DNA of 64,000 nt from CAVPFA01 sp963703655 (GTDB lineage Bacteria; Actinomycetota; Acidimicrobiia; Acidimicrobiales; Bog-793). The DNA lies in contig CAVPFA010000003.1 of assembly GCA_963703655.1 (NCBI GenBank), forward strand, positions 186,001 to 250,000. The letters are read 5' to 3'. Numbering within the stretch: the stretch's first letter is position 1; each line of letters opens with the position of its first letter. The position numbers and the translations under genes are program-made. Under the pieces are notes generated by a model. That model was given only the letters and a program-made list of their open reading frames with translations. It ran no database searches and was not told the origin of the DNA. Below, piece after piece: positions 45,799-53,928 of the stretch.

Positions 45799-46278
45799 CT
45801 ATCGGTTACGAGACGGCACGGAGGTATCGTCGAGATGGTCCGCAACGCGACTCAAGGCTTCGGCCAGTTGTTGCACGGCCGAAGGCTCGACGTGATCAAA
45901 GAATCGGCGGCGGACGCTCACCAAGTGTATTGGCCATGCCGACTTCAACTTGGCCATGCCGCGTGGAGTGAGCTTCGTGACGTTAGCCCGGGCGTCGGAG
46001 GAGCTCGCCGTCTTTGTCACAAGGCCACGCGACTGGAGCTCATCCACAAGGCGGGTCGTCCGACTCGCCGACACGCCGGATACGTTGGCAAGATTGGCCA
46101 TCCGAAGCTCACGATTGGGGGCTTCCGAAAGGTTCATGATCGTCGAGTACTCGCTCGACGACAAACCGCTCCCTTCGATCAGGTCATTTTCCAGATATCT
46201 GGGGAGCGCTCTGATGATTCGCATCATCGCCCGCCACAGCGCCTCCTCGGTGAGGGACAGCGGTTTGACAGCGGCCAC
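45799..46278 (-). CDS. MarR-family transcriptional regulator
   Basis: The 159-residue protein begins at GTG 46278 and shows the MarR winged helix: LIEGSGLSSSEYSTIMNLSE, ELRMANLANVSGVSASRTTR (recognition helix), LVDELQSRGLVTKTASSSDA (wing with the DxR region DARANVTKLTPRG). It would bind the dyad at 46293-46306, 15 bases upstream of its own start, and the copy at 44654-44667. The likely regulated genes are the SDR and MBL hydrolase next to it. Confidence 0.9.
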   Translation of the reverse strand: MAAVKPLSLTEEALWRAMMRIIRALPRYLENDLIEGSGLSSSEYSTIMNLSEAPNRELRMANLANVSGVSASRTTRLVDELQSRGLVTKTASSSDARANVTKLTPRGMAKLKSAWPIHLVSVRRRFFDHVEPSAVQQLAEALSRVADHLDDTSVPSRNR

Positions 46279-46292
46279 GGTCCGACAATACT

Positions 46293-46306
46293 TGCTTTCT
46301 CAAGCA
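46293..46306. promoter_or_regulatory. Putative MarR operator upstream of marR
   Basis: TGCTTTCTCAAGCA has arms TGCTT and AAGCA and matches the operator at 44654-44667 except in its centre. Its position right before the MarR start suits negative autoregulation. Confidence 0.65.
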
Positions 46307-46341
46307 CTCCGGCGATCCTCGAACCTCGAGGGCCGCGGAAG

Positions 46342-46707
46342 CTAATGGGTTATCGCCCGCGCGAGGAGCCAACCTGCGCCGGCCGCAGCCACCCCGAGGC
46401 CGACCGACGCGGCCACGTAGATCGCCCCGACGCCGGCCCGATTGGTTCGAAAGAGGGAGAAGGTCTCCCAACCGAAGGCAGCAAAGGTGGTATACGCCCC
46501 GAGGAAGCCGACCGTCACTGCCGTGCCGATGTCTCGCGGGATGCGCCCTGCGGCAACGAGCGGCACGAGCACTCCGTACAGAAAGGCGCCAGTGACGTTG
46601 ACGAGAAGCGTTGCGTAGGGAAAGCCGCGCACACCGACGGCGACGCTGGCGCTGTAGCGAGCTACGGCCGCCAGTCCTCCAGCGACCCCGACGAAGACAT
46701 AGCGCAC
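46342..46707 (-). CDS. crcB: Fluoride channel FluC/CrcB
   Basis: From GTG 46707 (GGAGG five bases upstream) the product is 121 residues with four membrane helices. FluC signatures are GVAGGLAAVARYSASV, the central NVTGAFLYGVLV with the pore Asn, and GFLGAYTTFAAFGWETFSLF with the paired phenylalanines and Thr. It forms dual-topology dimers that export fluoride. Only one copy is visible, and no fluoride riboswitch is recognisable upstream, where the DNA (46708-46921) is a GC-rich run with repeated GGCCGG. Confidence 0.92.
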   Translation of the reverse strand: MRYVFVGVAGGLAAVARYSASVAVGVRGFPYATLLVNVTGAFLYGVLVPLVAAGRIPRDIGTAVTVGFLGAYTTFAAFGWETFSLFRTNRAGVGAIYVAASVGLGVAAAGAGWLLARAITH

Positions 46708-46921
46708 CTGGTCCTCCTGCGGTTGGCAAATAGAACTGCCGACCAGACTTCCCGGCGCGCCGGACCCCATGATAGCCCGCGGGCGTCTGGGCCGCCTGGG
46801 CCGGCCCGCTGGCGTCCGGGACCGTTCCGTCCGTCGAGCGGGGCCGACGGGCAGGCCGGCGCGCGTCCGGGGCCGCTCCGGCCGGCGGTCAGGGCCGGCG
46901 GGCCCTCGCCGGCGGAACGCG

Positions 46922-47335
46922 TCAGCTCCGCTCGGCCACCGGGATGACGGCAACCGGGCATCTGGCATGGTGGAGGCAGTACTCGATCACAGATCCGACC
47001 AGCGCGCTGGCGAGAGCTCCGTGACCGTGACCGTGGCCACCGACGACGAGCAGCTCCGCCTGGGCTGCCTCGCGCACCAGGAGGTGCCCCGGGGCATCCG
47101 GCGACAGCACGAGCCGAACTCCGTCAGCGGGACCGGCACCGAGGACCTGAACGACCTGCTTGCGCAGCTCCTTGCGGGCTTTCTCCTCGGGATCGATGCC
47201 CACCGGGTAGATCGGCCCCCACGAGTAGACGGCGACGAGGGTTGCCCGCGTAACCTCCGCTTGGCGCGCCGCCCAGCGAAGGGCGTTCTTGCTGGTATCC
47301 GAACCGTCGACCCCGACGACGATCGTCTCGCTCAT
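46922..47335 (-). CDS. Universal stress protein (UspA family)
   Basis: The 137-residue protein reads MSETIVVGVDGSDTSKNALR and WAARQAEVTRATLVAVYSWG, and ends with the ATP-binding pattern LLVVGGHGHGHGALASALVG plus SVIEYCLHHARCPVAVIP. It binds adenine nucleotides and acts in stress adaptation. It lies between crcB and kdpC on the same strand, 132 bases downstream of kdpC, so it could be part of the kdp transcript; KdpD-like proteins also contain a USP domain. Confidence 0.9.
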   Translation of the reverse strand: MSETIVVGVDGSDTSKNALRWAARQAEVTRATLVAVYSWGPIYPVGIDPEEKARKELRKQVVQVLGAGPADGVRLVLSPDAPGHLLVREAAQAELLVVGGHGHGHGALASALVGSVIEYCLHHARCPVAVIPVAERS

Positions 47336-47467
47336 GACGTCACTCTCTCACCGAGGGACAAGGGTCTGGGGAGGGACAAGGGTCTGGGCAACCCCCAATG
47401 TGGGGCTGGCCGGAGGGGTTGGGGAGGCTCTGGCGCCCCCGGGAACCGCCCGGGCTGCGTATCTCGG

Positions 47468-47998
47468 CTATTTCTCGAGCTTCGCAAGCGCCTCGTTCAG
47501 TTCGAGCACGCTGACATACGGCGCCCCGAAGATCCCGAAGTACGCTCCGGTAACCTGCGACGCCACCAGCTTGTGCACCTCGGCTACGGGCAGCCCGTTG
47601 GCCTTGGCGACGGCGTTCACCTGCGCATAGGCGTCCGCTGGGGCGATGTCGGGATCGAGCCCAGACCCCGAACCTGTCACAAGGCCGTTCGTCGGGGTGA
47701 TCCCTTCCTTGCGGAGCACTGCCACCTGTGTCTGCACCTGCTGGAAGAGCTGGATCGAGCGGGGCCCGTAGTTCGTCGCGCCGCTCGCGAGCGGATTCGG
47801 CGAGTCGTCGCGGCCCTGGAACCACTTCGGCCCGGTCCAGGCCTGCCCGATCTCGGTCGAGCCGTAGGCGGTGAGCGAGCCGTCGGCCTGATGGCGGAAG
47901 AAGACTTGCCCGATGCCCGTCTCGACGAATGTGTAGACGAGGCATAGCACGATCACTACGACGGAGAGAACTAGCGCGCGGCGGAGGTTGATGAGCAT
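47468..47998 (-). CDS. kdpC: Potassium-transporting ATPase KdpC subunit
   Basis: The 176-residue protein has one N-terminal membrane helix (ALVLSVVVIVLCLVYTFVET) and the extracytoplasmic KdpC domain with GSTEIGQAWTGPKWFQGR, SGATNYGP, GSGLDPDIAPADAYAQV and GLPVAEVHKLVASQV. It stabilises the KdpA-KdpB complex. Its ATG overlaps the kdpB stop by one base (TGATG). It is the last kdp gene of the operon. Confidence 0.94.
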   Translation of the reverse strand: MLINLRRALVLSVVVIVLCLVYTFVETGIGQVFFRHQADGSLTAYGSTEIGQAWTGPKWFQGRDDSPNPLASGATNYGPRSIQLFQQVQTQVAVLRKEGITPTNGLVTGSGSGLDPDIAPADAYAQVNAVAKANGLPVAEVHKLVASQVTGAYFGIFGAPYVSVLELNEALAKLEK

Positions 47999-50074
47999 CA
48001 GTAGGCCTTCAGTGCGGTCAGGATCAAGTCGATGAGCTTGATGAAGATGAATGGGGCGATGATGCCGCCGACGCCGTAGATCCAGATGTTGCGTCGCAGG
48101 ATCTGCTGGGCGTTCACCGCGCGGAAACGCACCCCTTTGAGGGCGAGCGGGATGAGCGCCACGATAACGAGGGCGTTGAAGATCACCGCTGATAGCACGG
48201 CCGACTGCGGTGTGTGCAGTCTCATGATGTTGAGCGTCTTGAGCTGCGGGTAGGTAGCGATGAACAGCGCCGGGATGATGGCGAAGTACTTGGCCACGTC
48301 GTTCGCGATCGAGAAAGTCGTGAGGGCGCCCCGGGTGATTAGCAGTTGCTTGCCGATCTCGACGATGTCGAGCAGCTTGGTGGGGTTGGAGTCGAGGTCC
48401 ACCATGTTGCCGGCCTCTTTGGCGGCCGTGGTCCCCGTGTTCATGGCGACACCCACGTCGGCCTGCGCGAGCGCCGGCGCGTCGTTGGTGCCGTCGCCCG
48501 TCATTGCGACGAGCTTGCCGCCCTCCTGCTCCTGCCTGATGAGCGCCAGCTTGTTCTCCGGCGTCGCCTCGGCAAGGAAGTCGTCCACGCCGGCCTCGTT
48601 CGCGATGGCGGCGGCCGTGAGCGGGTTGTCGCCGGTGATCATGACGGTGCGGATCCCCATGGCACGCATCTCATCGAAACGATCCCGGATCCCCTGCTTG
48701 ACGACGTCCTTCAACTCGATGACGCCGAGCACTGCGGGCCCGTCGGCCACGACGAGCGGAGTCGACCCGGCACGCGAGATGCGCTCGACGATCGGGTCCA
48801 GCTCGTCGGGGATCGAGCCGCCCTGGTCGGTCACCCAACGCTTCACCGCGTCGGCGGCGCCCTTGCGGACCTGGCGTCCGTCGGTGTCGAGTCCCGACAT
48901 ACGCGTGACGGCGGAAAAGGGGATGAAGGTGTGATCCTCACCGAGGTGACGCTCACGGATCTCGAAGCGCTCCTTGGCGAGCACGACGATCGAGCGGCCC
49001 TCGGGCGTCTCGTCGGCGAGCGACGCCAGCTGGGCGGAATCGGCCACCTCACGCTCCGAGTGGCCGCCGACGGGGGTGAACTCAGAGGCCATCCGGTTGC
49101 CGAGCGTGATCGTCCCCGTCTTGTCGAGCAGCAAGCGTCTGGGTGTCACCGGCGGCCTCGACGGCACGGCCGCTCATCGCAAGTACGTTGCGCTGGACGA
49201 GCCGGTCCATCCCTGCGATACCGATCGCCGACAGCAGCGCGCCGATCGTGGTCGGGATCAGGCAGACGAGGAGGGCGACGAGGATGACGACGGACACGGT
49301 TGCGCCGGCGTAGTGGCCGAAAGGCTGCAGCGTCACGACGACCGGGAGGAAGATGATCGTCAGGACCGCAAGCAAGATGGTCAGCGCGATCTCGTTCGGC
49401 GTCTTCTGGCGGTTCGCCCCCTCGACGAGGGCGATCATCCGGTCGAGGAACGTGTGGCCCGGCTCTGCCGAGATCTGGACGACGATCCGGTCCGACAGCA
49501 CCTTTGTTCCGCCGGTGACCGCAGATCGGTCGCCGCCGGACTCGCGGATCACCGGGGCCGACTCGCCGGTGATGGCCGACTCGTCAACCGAGGCGATGCC
49601 TTCGACGATCTCGCCGTCGGACGGGATGAGGTCGCCCGCCTCCGCGACTACGCGGTCGCCTTTGCGCAGCGCCGCAGCCGGCACGCGCTCCTCGGTCCCG
49701 TCGTCGCGGAGGCGCCGCGCCTCGGTCTCGGAGCGCATCTTGCGCAAGGTGTCGGCCTGAGCCTTGCCACGGCCCTCGGCGACGGCTTCGGCGAAGTTCG
49801 CAAAGAGCACCGTCAGGAACAGCCAGATCGTGATGCTCCAGTCGAAGATCCCTGGGTGAGCGATCGACTCGATGAAGGTCACGATCGTACCGATGAGGAC
49901 GACGAACATGACCGGGTTGCGGATCTGGGTCTGCGGGCGCAGCTTCCTGAAGGAGTCGATGACCGCCGGCCCGATGATCTCCCGGTCGAACAGCCCGCGC
50001 TGGGTGGCGACGCCGTGTGCCTCCGTCGGTGCGGACGGGGACGGCGGGGTGGCAGTGGCGTTGTTGGGGGTCAT
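47998..50074 (-). CDS. kdpB: Potassium-transporting P-type ATPase KdpB, one frameshift
   Basis: The gene starts MTPNNATATPPSPSAPTEAH at ATG 50074, overlapping the kdpA stop (ATGA). It has the actuator motif (SVDESAITGESAPVIRE), membrane helices and GIAGMDRLVQRNVLAMSGRA. Near 49133 one extra base shifts the frame just before the phosphorylation site, which reads LLLDKTGTITLGNRMA in the other frame. The rest has the nucleotide domain (TRMSGLDTDGRQVRKGAADA), the hinge MTGDGTNDAPALAQADVGVA and the terminal helices. Joined length is about 691 residues, normal for KdpB. It powers K+ uptake under potassium limitation. The shift breaks the essential DKTGT frame and is most likely a sequence error. 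Confidence 0.93.
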
Positions 50075-51850
50075 GATGCGAAGACCTTCCGGCCGAGGAG
50101 CAACTGGTGGTAACCGACGTGGGCCAAATGGGGGACCATGCCGAGAGCGCTGGGCTTCGGGTAGATCTTGTGACTCTGGAGCTGCTCGACGATCGGGCCG
50201 AGAGCGACGGCCGGGAAGAACGTGAGCGCCCCGACGATGAGGATCACGCCGACGAACAGGCCGACGAACAGCGGGGTGTCGGTCCTGAAGGTCCCGGCGG
50301 ACACCGGCACGACGTTCTTCTTGAGCCAGCACACCACCGAGCGCAAGGGCGGGGACCATCTCGGCGAAGCGGCCGAACCAGAAGCCCGCTGACTGCATGA
50401 CGTTGTAGAAGGGCGTGTTCCCGTTCAGGCCGGCAAAGGCCGAGCCGTTGTTGTTCACCGGGGACGTGAAGGCATAGAGGATCTCGGTGAAGCCGTGCGG
50501 GCCCCCGTTCTCGGGCCCGGCTCGGCCGGAATGGATGGAGACGGCGATCCCTGTGAAGATGAGGACGAGCATGGGCATGACGAGAACCAGGAGGCCGGCG
50601 AGCTTCACCTCCCTCGACTGGATCTTCTTGCCCAGGTACTCCGGTGTTCGGCCGACCATCAACCCGCCGATGAACACGGCGATGATGGCAAAGGCGAGGA
50701 TCGTGTACATGCCCGCCCCGGCTCCTCCGGGGGAAACCTCGCCGAGCATCATGCTCGTCAGCAGGCCCATGCCGCCGATCGGCGTGAAGGAGTCGTTCGA
50801 GCCGGTCACCGATCCCGTCGAGGTCTGCACGGAGCCGATGTCGAAGAGGGTCGTTGGGGCCACACCGAAGCGGGTCTCCTTGCCTTCCATGTTGCCGCTC
50901 GGCTGGTAGGTCACCCCGGCCTGAGCGACAGCGGGGTTGCCCCTCGACTCGGCGTACTGCGAGAAGGCGGCCCAAGAGCAGAACAGCACCAGCATCGTGG
51001 CGAGGACGGCCATGCCCTGGCGGAAGCTTCCCACCATCTTGCCGTACATGTAGGTGCTCGCGAACGGGATCGACAAGAGCAGGAGCAGCGAGAGCCACTG
51101 AGTGAACGCCGTCGGGTTCTCGAACGGGTGGGCGCCGTTGGCGTTCGTGTAGCCGCCACCGTTGTTCCCGAGCTGCTTGATGGGCGTCATCGAGCCTTGC
51201 GGTCCACGGGGGATGGTCTGGCTCACGTTGTTCAGCAAGTCGTGGATGTGCGCCGGTCCCGCCAGTGTCTGGACGGCGCCCTGGCCGATGTAGATCACCG
51301 CCGCTACCGCGGCGATAGGAAGAAGGATGTAGTAGATGCCACGAATGACGTCGACCCAGAAGTTGCCGATCGTTGGCGAGTTCTTACGCGAGAAACCGCG
51401 GATCATGCCGATCATCACCGCCATGCCGGCCGCGGCGCTAGCGAATTGCTGGCCGACGAGGGCGACCATCTGGGTGAGGTAGGACATGGTCGACTCACCC
51501 GTGTAGTTCTGCCAGTTCGTGTTCGTGACGAACGACGTCGCGGTGTTGAGCGAGAGCGCCGGTCCGACGGCGCCGAAGTGCTGCGGGTTGAGCGGCAGCG
51601 AACCTTGGAGACGCTCGAACCCGTAGACGACGAGTATGGCTACGCCGGAGTAGACGATCAGCGACACCGCGTAGCGCTGCCAGGTCTGCTCCGCCTCGGC
51701 ATCGACGCCGAGCAGCCGGTAGGTGGGCCGTTCCAGCCAGCCCATCCAGTGCACGCGGCCCTCGAACACCGCTGCCATGTAAGAGCCGAGGTAGCGCCAG
51801 ACGAACGCAAGGCAAACTACGAGGGCGATGACTTCGAGTGTGAAGCGCAT
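50071..51850 (-). CDS. kdpA: Potassium-transporting ATPase KdpA subunit, one frameshift
   Basis: From ATG 51850 the protein reads through the four KdpA pore repeats, for example LSLNTATSFVTNTNWQNYTG, LGNNGGGYTNANGAHPFENP, IPIGGMG-like loop (FTPIGGMGLLTSMMLGEVSP) and YAFTSPVNNNGSAFAGLNGN. Around 50322 the frame shifts, and KKNVVPVSAGTFRTDTPLFV with GALTFFPAVALGPIVEQLQ completes the conserved C-terminus, ending at TGA 50071. Joined length is about 592 residues. KdpA is the K+ selective channel-like subunit. A tail of about 36 residues (HKIYPKPSALGMVPHLAHVG) extends past the usual end. The ATG overlaps the kdpF stop by one base. Confidence 0.93.
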
Positions 51851-51939
51851 CAGAACCACTCAGCCCGGAACATTGCGACGCCGAGGTAGATGAACACGAG
51901 CACGGAGAGGGCCAGCAGCAGCCCTTGGACCACGGTCAT
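51850..51939 (-). CDS. kdpF: KdpF small membrane subunit
   Basis: The 29-residue peptide MTVVQGLLLALSVLVFIYLG plus VAMFRAEWF is a single helix ending in the aromatic FRxEWF element typical of KdpF. It stabilises the Kdp complex. Its ATG overlaps the stop of the preceding micropeptide gene (ATGA), and its TGA overlaps the kdpA ATG (TGATG). Confidence 0.9.
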   Translation of the reverse strand: MTVVQGLLLALSVLVFIYLGVAMFRAEWF

Positions 51940-52019
51940 ACGTGCTCCAATGCCCAGACCAGGCCCAGCATGGACACGGTGAACAGGAAGATGCAGAGGA
52001 TTGCCAGAAAGTCACCCAT
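51936..52019 (-). CDS. 27-residue membrane micropeptide leading the kdp operon
   Basis: The frame from ATG 52019 encodes MGDFLAILCIFLFTVSMLGL plus VWALEHV, a single hydrophobic helix. Its stop overlaps the kdpF ATG by four bases (ATGA), in the same tight coupling as the other kdp genes, so it is very likely translated. Similar tiny ORFs precede kdpF in other actinobacteria as far as I recall. It could be a second KdpF-like subunit or a translational leader. Confidence 0.75.
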   Translation of the reverse strand: MGDFLAILCIFLFTVSMLGLVWALEHV

Positions 52020-52039
52020 GCGATCCAGTCTGGGCGGGG

Positions 52040-52092
52040 GCGCATCAACCGGGCGTAAACAGATCGGGCTTGCGCATCAATTCCGCGTAAAC
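52040..52092 (-). promoter_or_regulatory. Two direct-repeat operators upstream of the kdp operon
   Basis: GCGCATCAA-N4-GCGTAAAC occurs twice on the plus strand (52040-52060 and 52072-52092), exactly 32 bases apart, or three helical turns. Read toward kdp, each copy is GTTTACGC-N4-TTGATGCGC, in which TTACGC and TTGATGC are half-sites 10 bases apart. That is the layout bound by OmpR-family regulators such as KdpE. They lie 21-73 bases before the micropeptide ATG. Confidence 0.7.
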
Positions 52093-52291
52093 GAGCCGCC
52101 GCGGGCGAAGCGCCGGCGGCCGCGGGCGAGCCGCCGGCGAACCGCCCGCGCCTCTCCCGCGGCGATTTTCTCTGTGCCCGTCGGCCGCGTGAGAGAACCG
52201 GGTAAGGGCCGCGGGAGGATCGGCGCGGAGCCGGACCCGGCTCAGGCTAGGTTTCGTCGGGCAGGGGTCGAGACGGAATGAGGGTTAGGCC

Positions 52292-53629
52292 GTGAGTAGG
52301 GACGTCGAGTTCGGCGACGCCAGGGACGAGAGCGACGAGGCTGTCGAGCCGACCGGGAAGTTCCGGCTCTACATGGGAGCTGTCGCCGGCGTCGGGAAGA
52401 CCTGGGCCATGCTGGACGAGGGTTGGCGACGGCACAGGCGGGGCACAGACGTCGTGATCGGCTTCGTCGAGACTCACGGCCGGGAACATACGGCTGAGCA
52501 GATACGCGACCTCGAGATCGTCCCGCGTAAGGTTGTCGACTACCGGGGTACGACCTTTGAGGAGATGGACCTCGCGGCAGTGCTCGACCGCAAGCCAGAG
52601 GTCGCGCTCATCGACGAGCTCGCCCACACGAACGTGCCGGGTTCCGGACCTCATCCCAAGCGATGGCAGGACGTGCTCGAGATCCTCGACGCGGGAATCT
52701 CGATCGTGAGCACGGTCAACATCCAGCATCTCGAGAGCGTCGCCGATGCCGTGCAGCAGATCACCGGCGCGGCGGTGCGCGAAAGGGTGCCCGACTGGGT
52801 CGTCCGCAAAGCCGATCAGATCGAGCTGATCGACTCGTCGCCCGAGCAGCTGCGACGCCGCATGCTTCACGGCAACATCTACCCTCCCGAGAAGATCCCG
52901 GGCGCCCTCGCCAGCTTCTTCCGGCAGCAGAACCTCGTTGCGCTCCGCGAGCTGGCCCTTCGATTCGTGGCGGACGAGACCGAAGAGGATCTCATGGAGT
53001 TTCTCGTCGCCCGGCACCCCGACATCGTGTGGGACACCGCCGAGCGAATCATGGTTGCCGTCAACGCGGCGGCGGGCACCGATGCTGTACTCCGCCGAGC
53101 CGCCCGCATGGCACTACGGGTGCACGCCCACGTCCAGGCCGTCCACGTGGTCGGCGACGAGACCTCGCGTCCGGCGTCGAAGCAGGCGCTAGCGACAATC
53201 AAGCAGCTCGCCCAGGACCTTGGAGCGACGTGGCACGAGGTCACCTCGGACGACCCTGCCACGGCGCTGGTGAACTTCGCCAGGGACAACCAGATCACCC
53301 AGATCGTGCTCGGAGCGTCTCGGAGATCTCGATGGGAGCGGGTCGTGAGCAGGGCTTCGGTGGTCCAGCGCGTGCTGCGGTTCGCAGGTCAGTCCGGCGT
53401 CGACGTCCACATCATCGCCCGCTATGGCGACCCGGACGCTCCCGGTGAGCACCGCCGCGGCCCTCAGGGCCGGCGGACCGAACCTGGGGCGACGGCTGGC
53501 GGCGCGGCTTTCAGGGCCGGCGCGACCGAGTCCGGGGCGACGGCTGGTGGCACCGCCGGCGCTGCTTTCGGGACCGGCGCGACCGAGCCCGGGGCGACGG
53601 CTGCCGGCACCGCCGGCCGGGCCTCGTGA
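52292..53629 (+). CDS. KdpD-like osmosensor protein without histidine kinase
   Basis: The 445-residue protein has the KdpD N-terminal domain: LYMGAVAGVGKTWAMLDEGW (Walker A), VIGFVETHGREHTAEQI, ALIDELAHTNVPGSGPHPKR (Walker B) and ISIVSTVNIQHLESVADAVQ. A USP domain follows (AARMALRVHAHVQAVHVVGD, ITQIVLGASRRSRWERVV). The four membrane helices, GAF and kinase core of full KdpD are absent. Such short forms exist in bacteria that use USP-type KdpD as a nucleotide or c-di-AMP sensor. It is divergent from the kdp operon, with the operators between. The last 60 residues are a repeat tail (GATAGGTAGAAFGTGATEPG). Confidence 0.85.
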   Translation: MSRDVEFGDARDESDEAVEPTGKFRLYMGAVAGVGKTWAMLDEGWRRHRRGTDVVIGFVETHGREHTAEQIRDLEIVPRKVVDYRGTTFEEMDLAAVLDRKPEVALIDELAHTNVPGSGPHPKRWQDVLEILDAGISIVSTVNIQHLESVADAVQQITGAAVRERVPDWVVRKADQIELIDSSPEQLRRRMLHGNIYPPEKIPGALASFFRQQNLVALRELALRFVADETEEDLMEFLVARHPDIVWDTAERIMVAVNAAAGTDAVLRRAARMALRVHAHVQAVHVVGDETSRPASKQALATIKQLAQDLGATWHEVTSDDPATALVNFARDNQITQIVLGASRRSRWERVVSRASVVQRVLRFAGQSGVDVHIIARYGDPDAPGEHRRGPQGRRTEPGATAGGAAFRAGATESGATAGGTAGAAFGTGATEPGATAAGTAGRAS

Positions 53630-53640
53630 CCGGCGCGACC
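53469..53640 (+). repeat. GC-rich tandem repeat forming the KdpD-like tail
   Basis: About three imperfect units of roughly 57 bases, each beginning CGACCGAGYCCGGGGCGACG, encode the tail TEPGATAGG...TESGATAGG...TEPGATAAG. The last unit runs past the stop codon, and CGACCGAAC begins a fourth, so the array is not under coding constraint at its end. Confidence 0.6.
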
Positions 53641-53928
53641 GAACACAGTCGTCGAAGAACCTTCCGCCCCACGGCTCACATCCAGCCGCTGTAAAGCCCG
53701 CCGGTTTTATCACTCTCAGTAGACGTATCAGCACTTATAGCGTTCAACCGAACAACTCACAGAACCGTCCTCATGACGGTCGAAGATCTGCTGCCGATAG
53801 CTGACAAACGCCGGTGCCGGTCCGTCATCGATCCTGGTACAAAACGCGTACCGCAACGTCCGATATCGCCATTGCGCCGAGACCGTCTGCACGTTAGGCT
53901 GCGCCGCTAACTAGCACTTGCGAGGGAT

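Noticed and set aside
46708..46921. Fluoride riboswitch upstream of crcB
   Set aside because: The region is a GC-rich run of GGCCGG-like words and I cannot find the conserved crcB-motif core.
48346..51889. Long plus-strand frames (313, 379 and 464 residues)
   Set aside because: They lie antisense to kdpB and kdpA and have no family motif; long antisense frames are common at this GC content.
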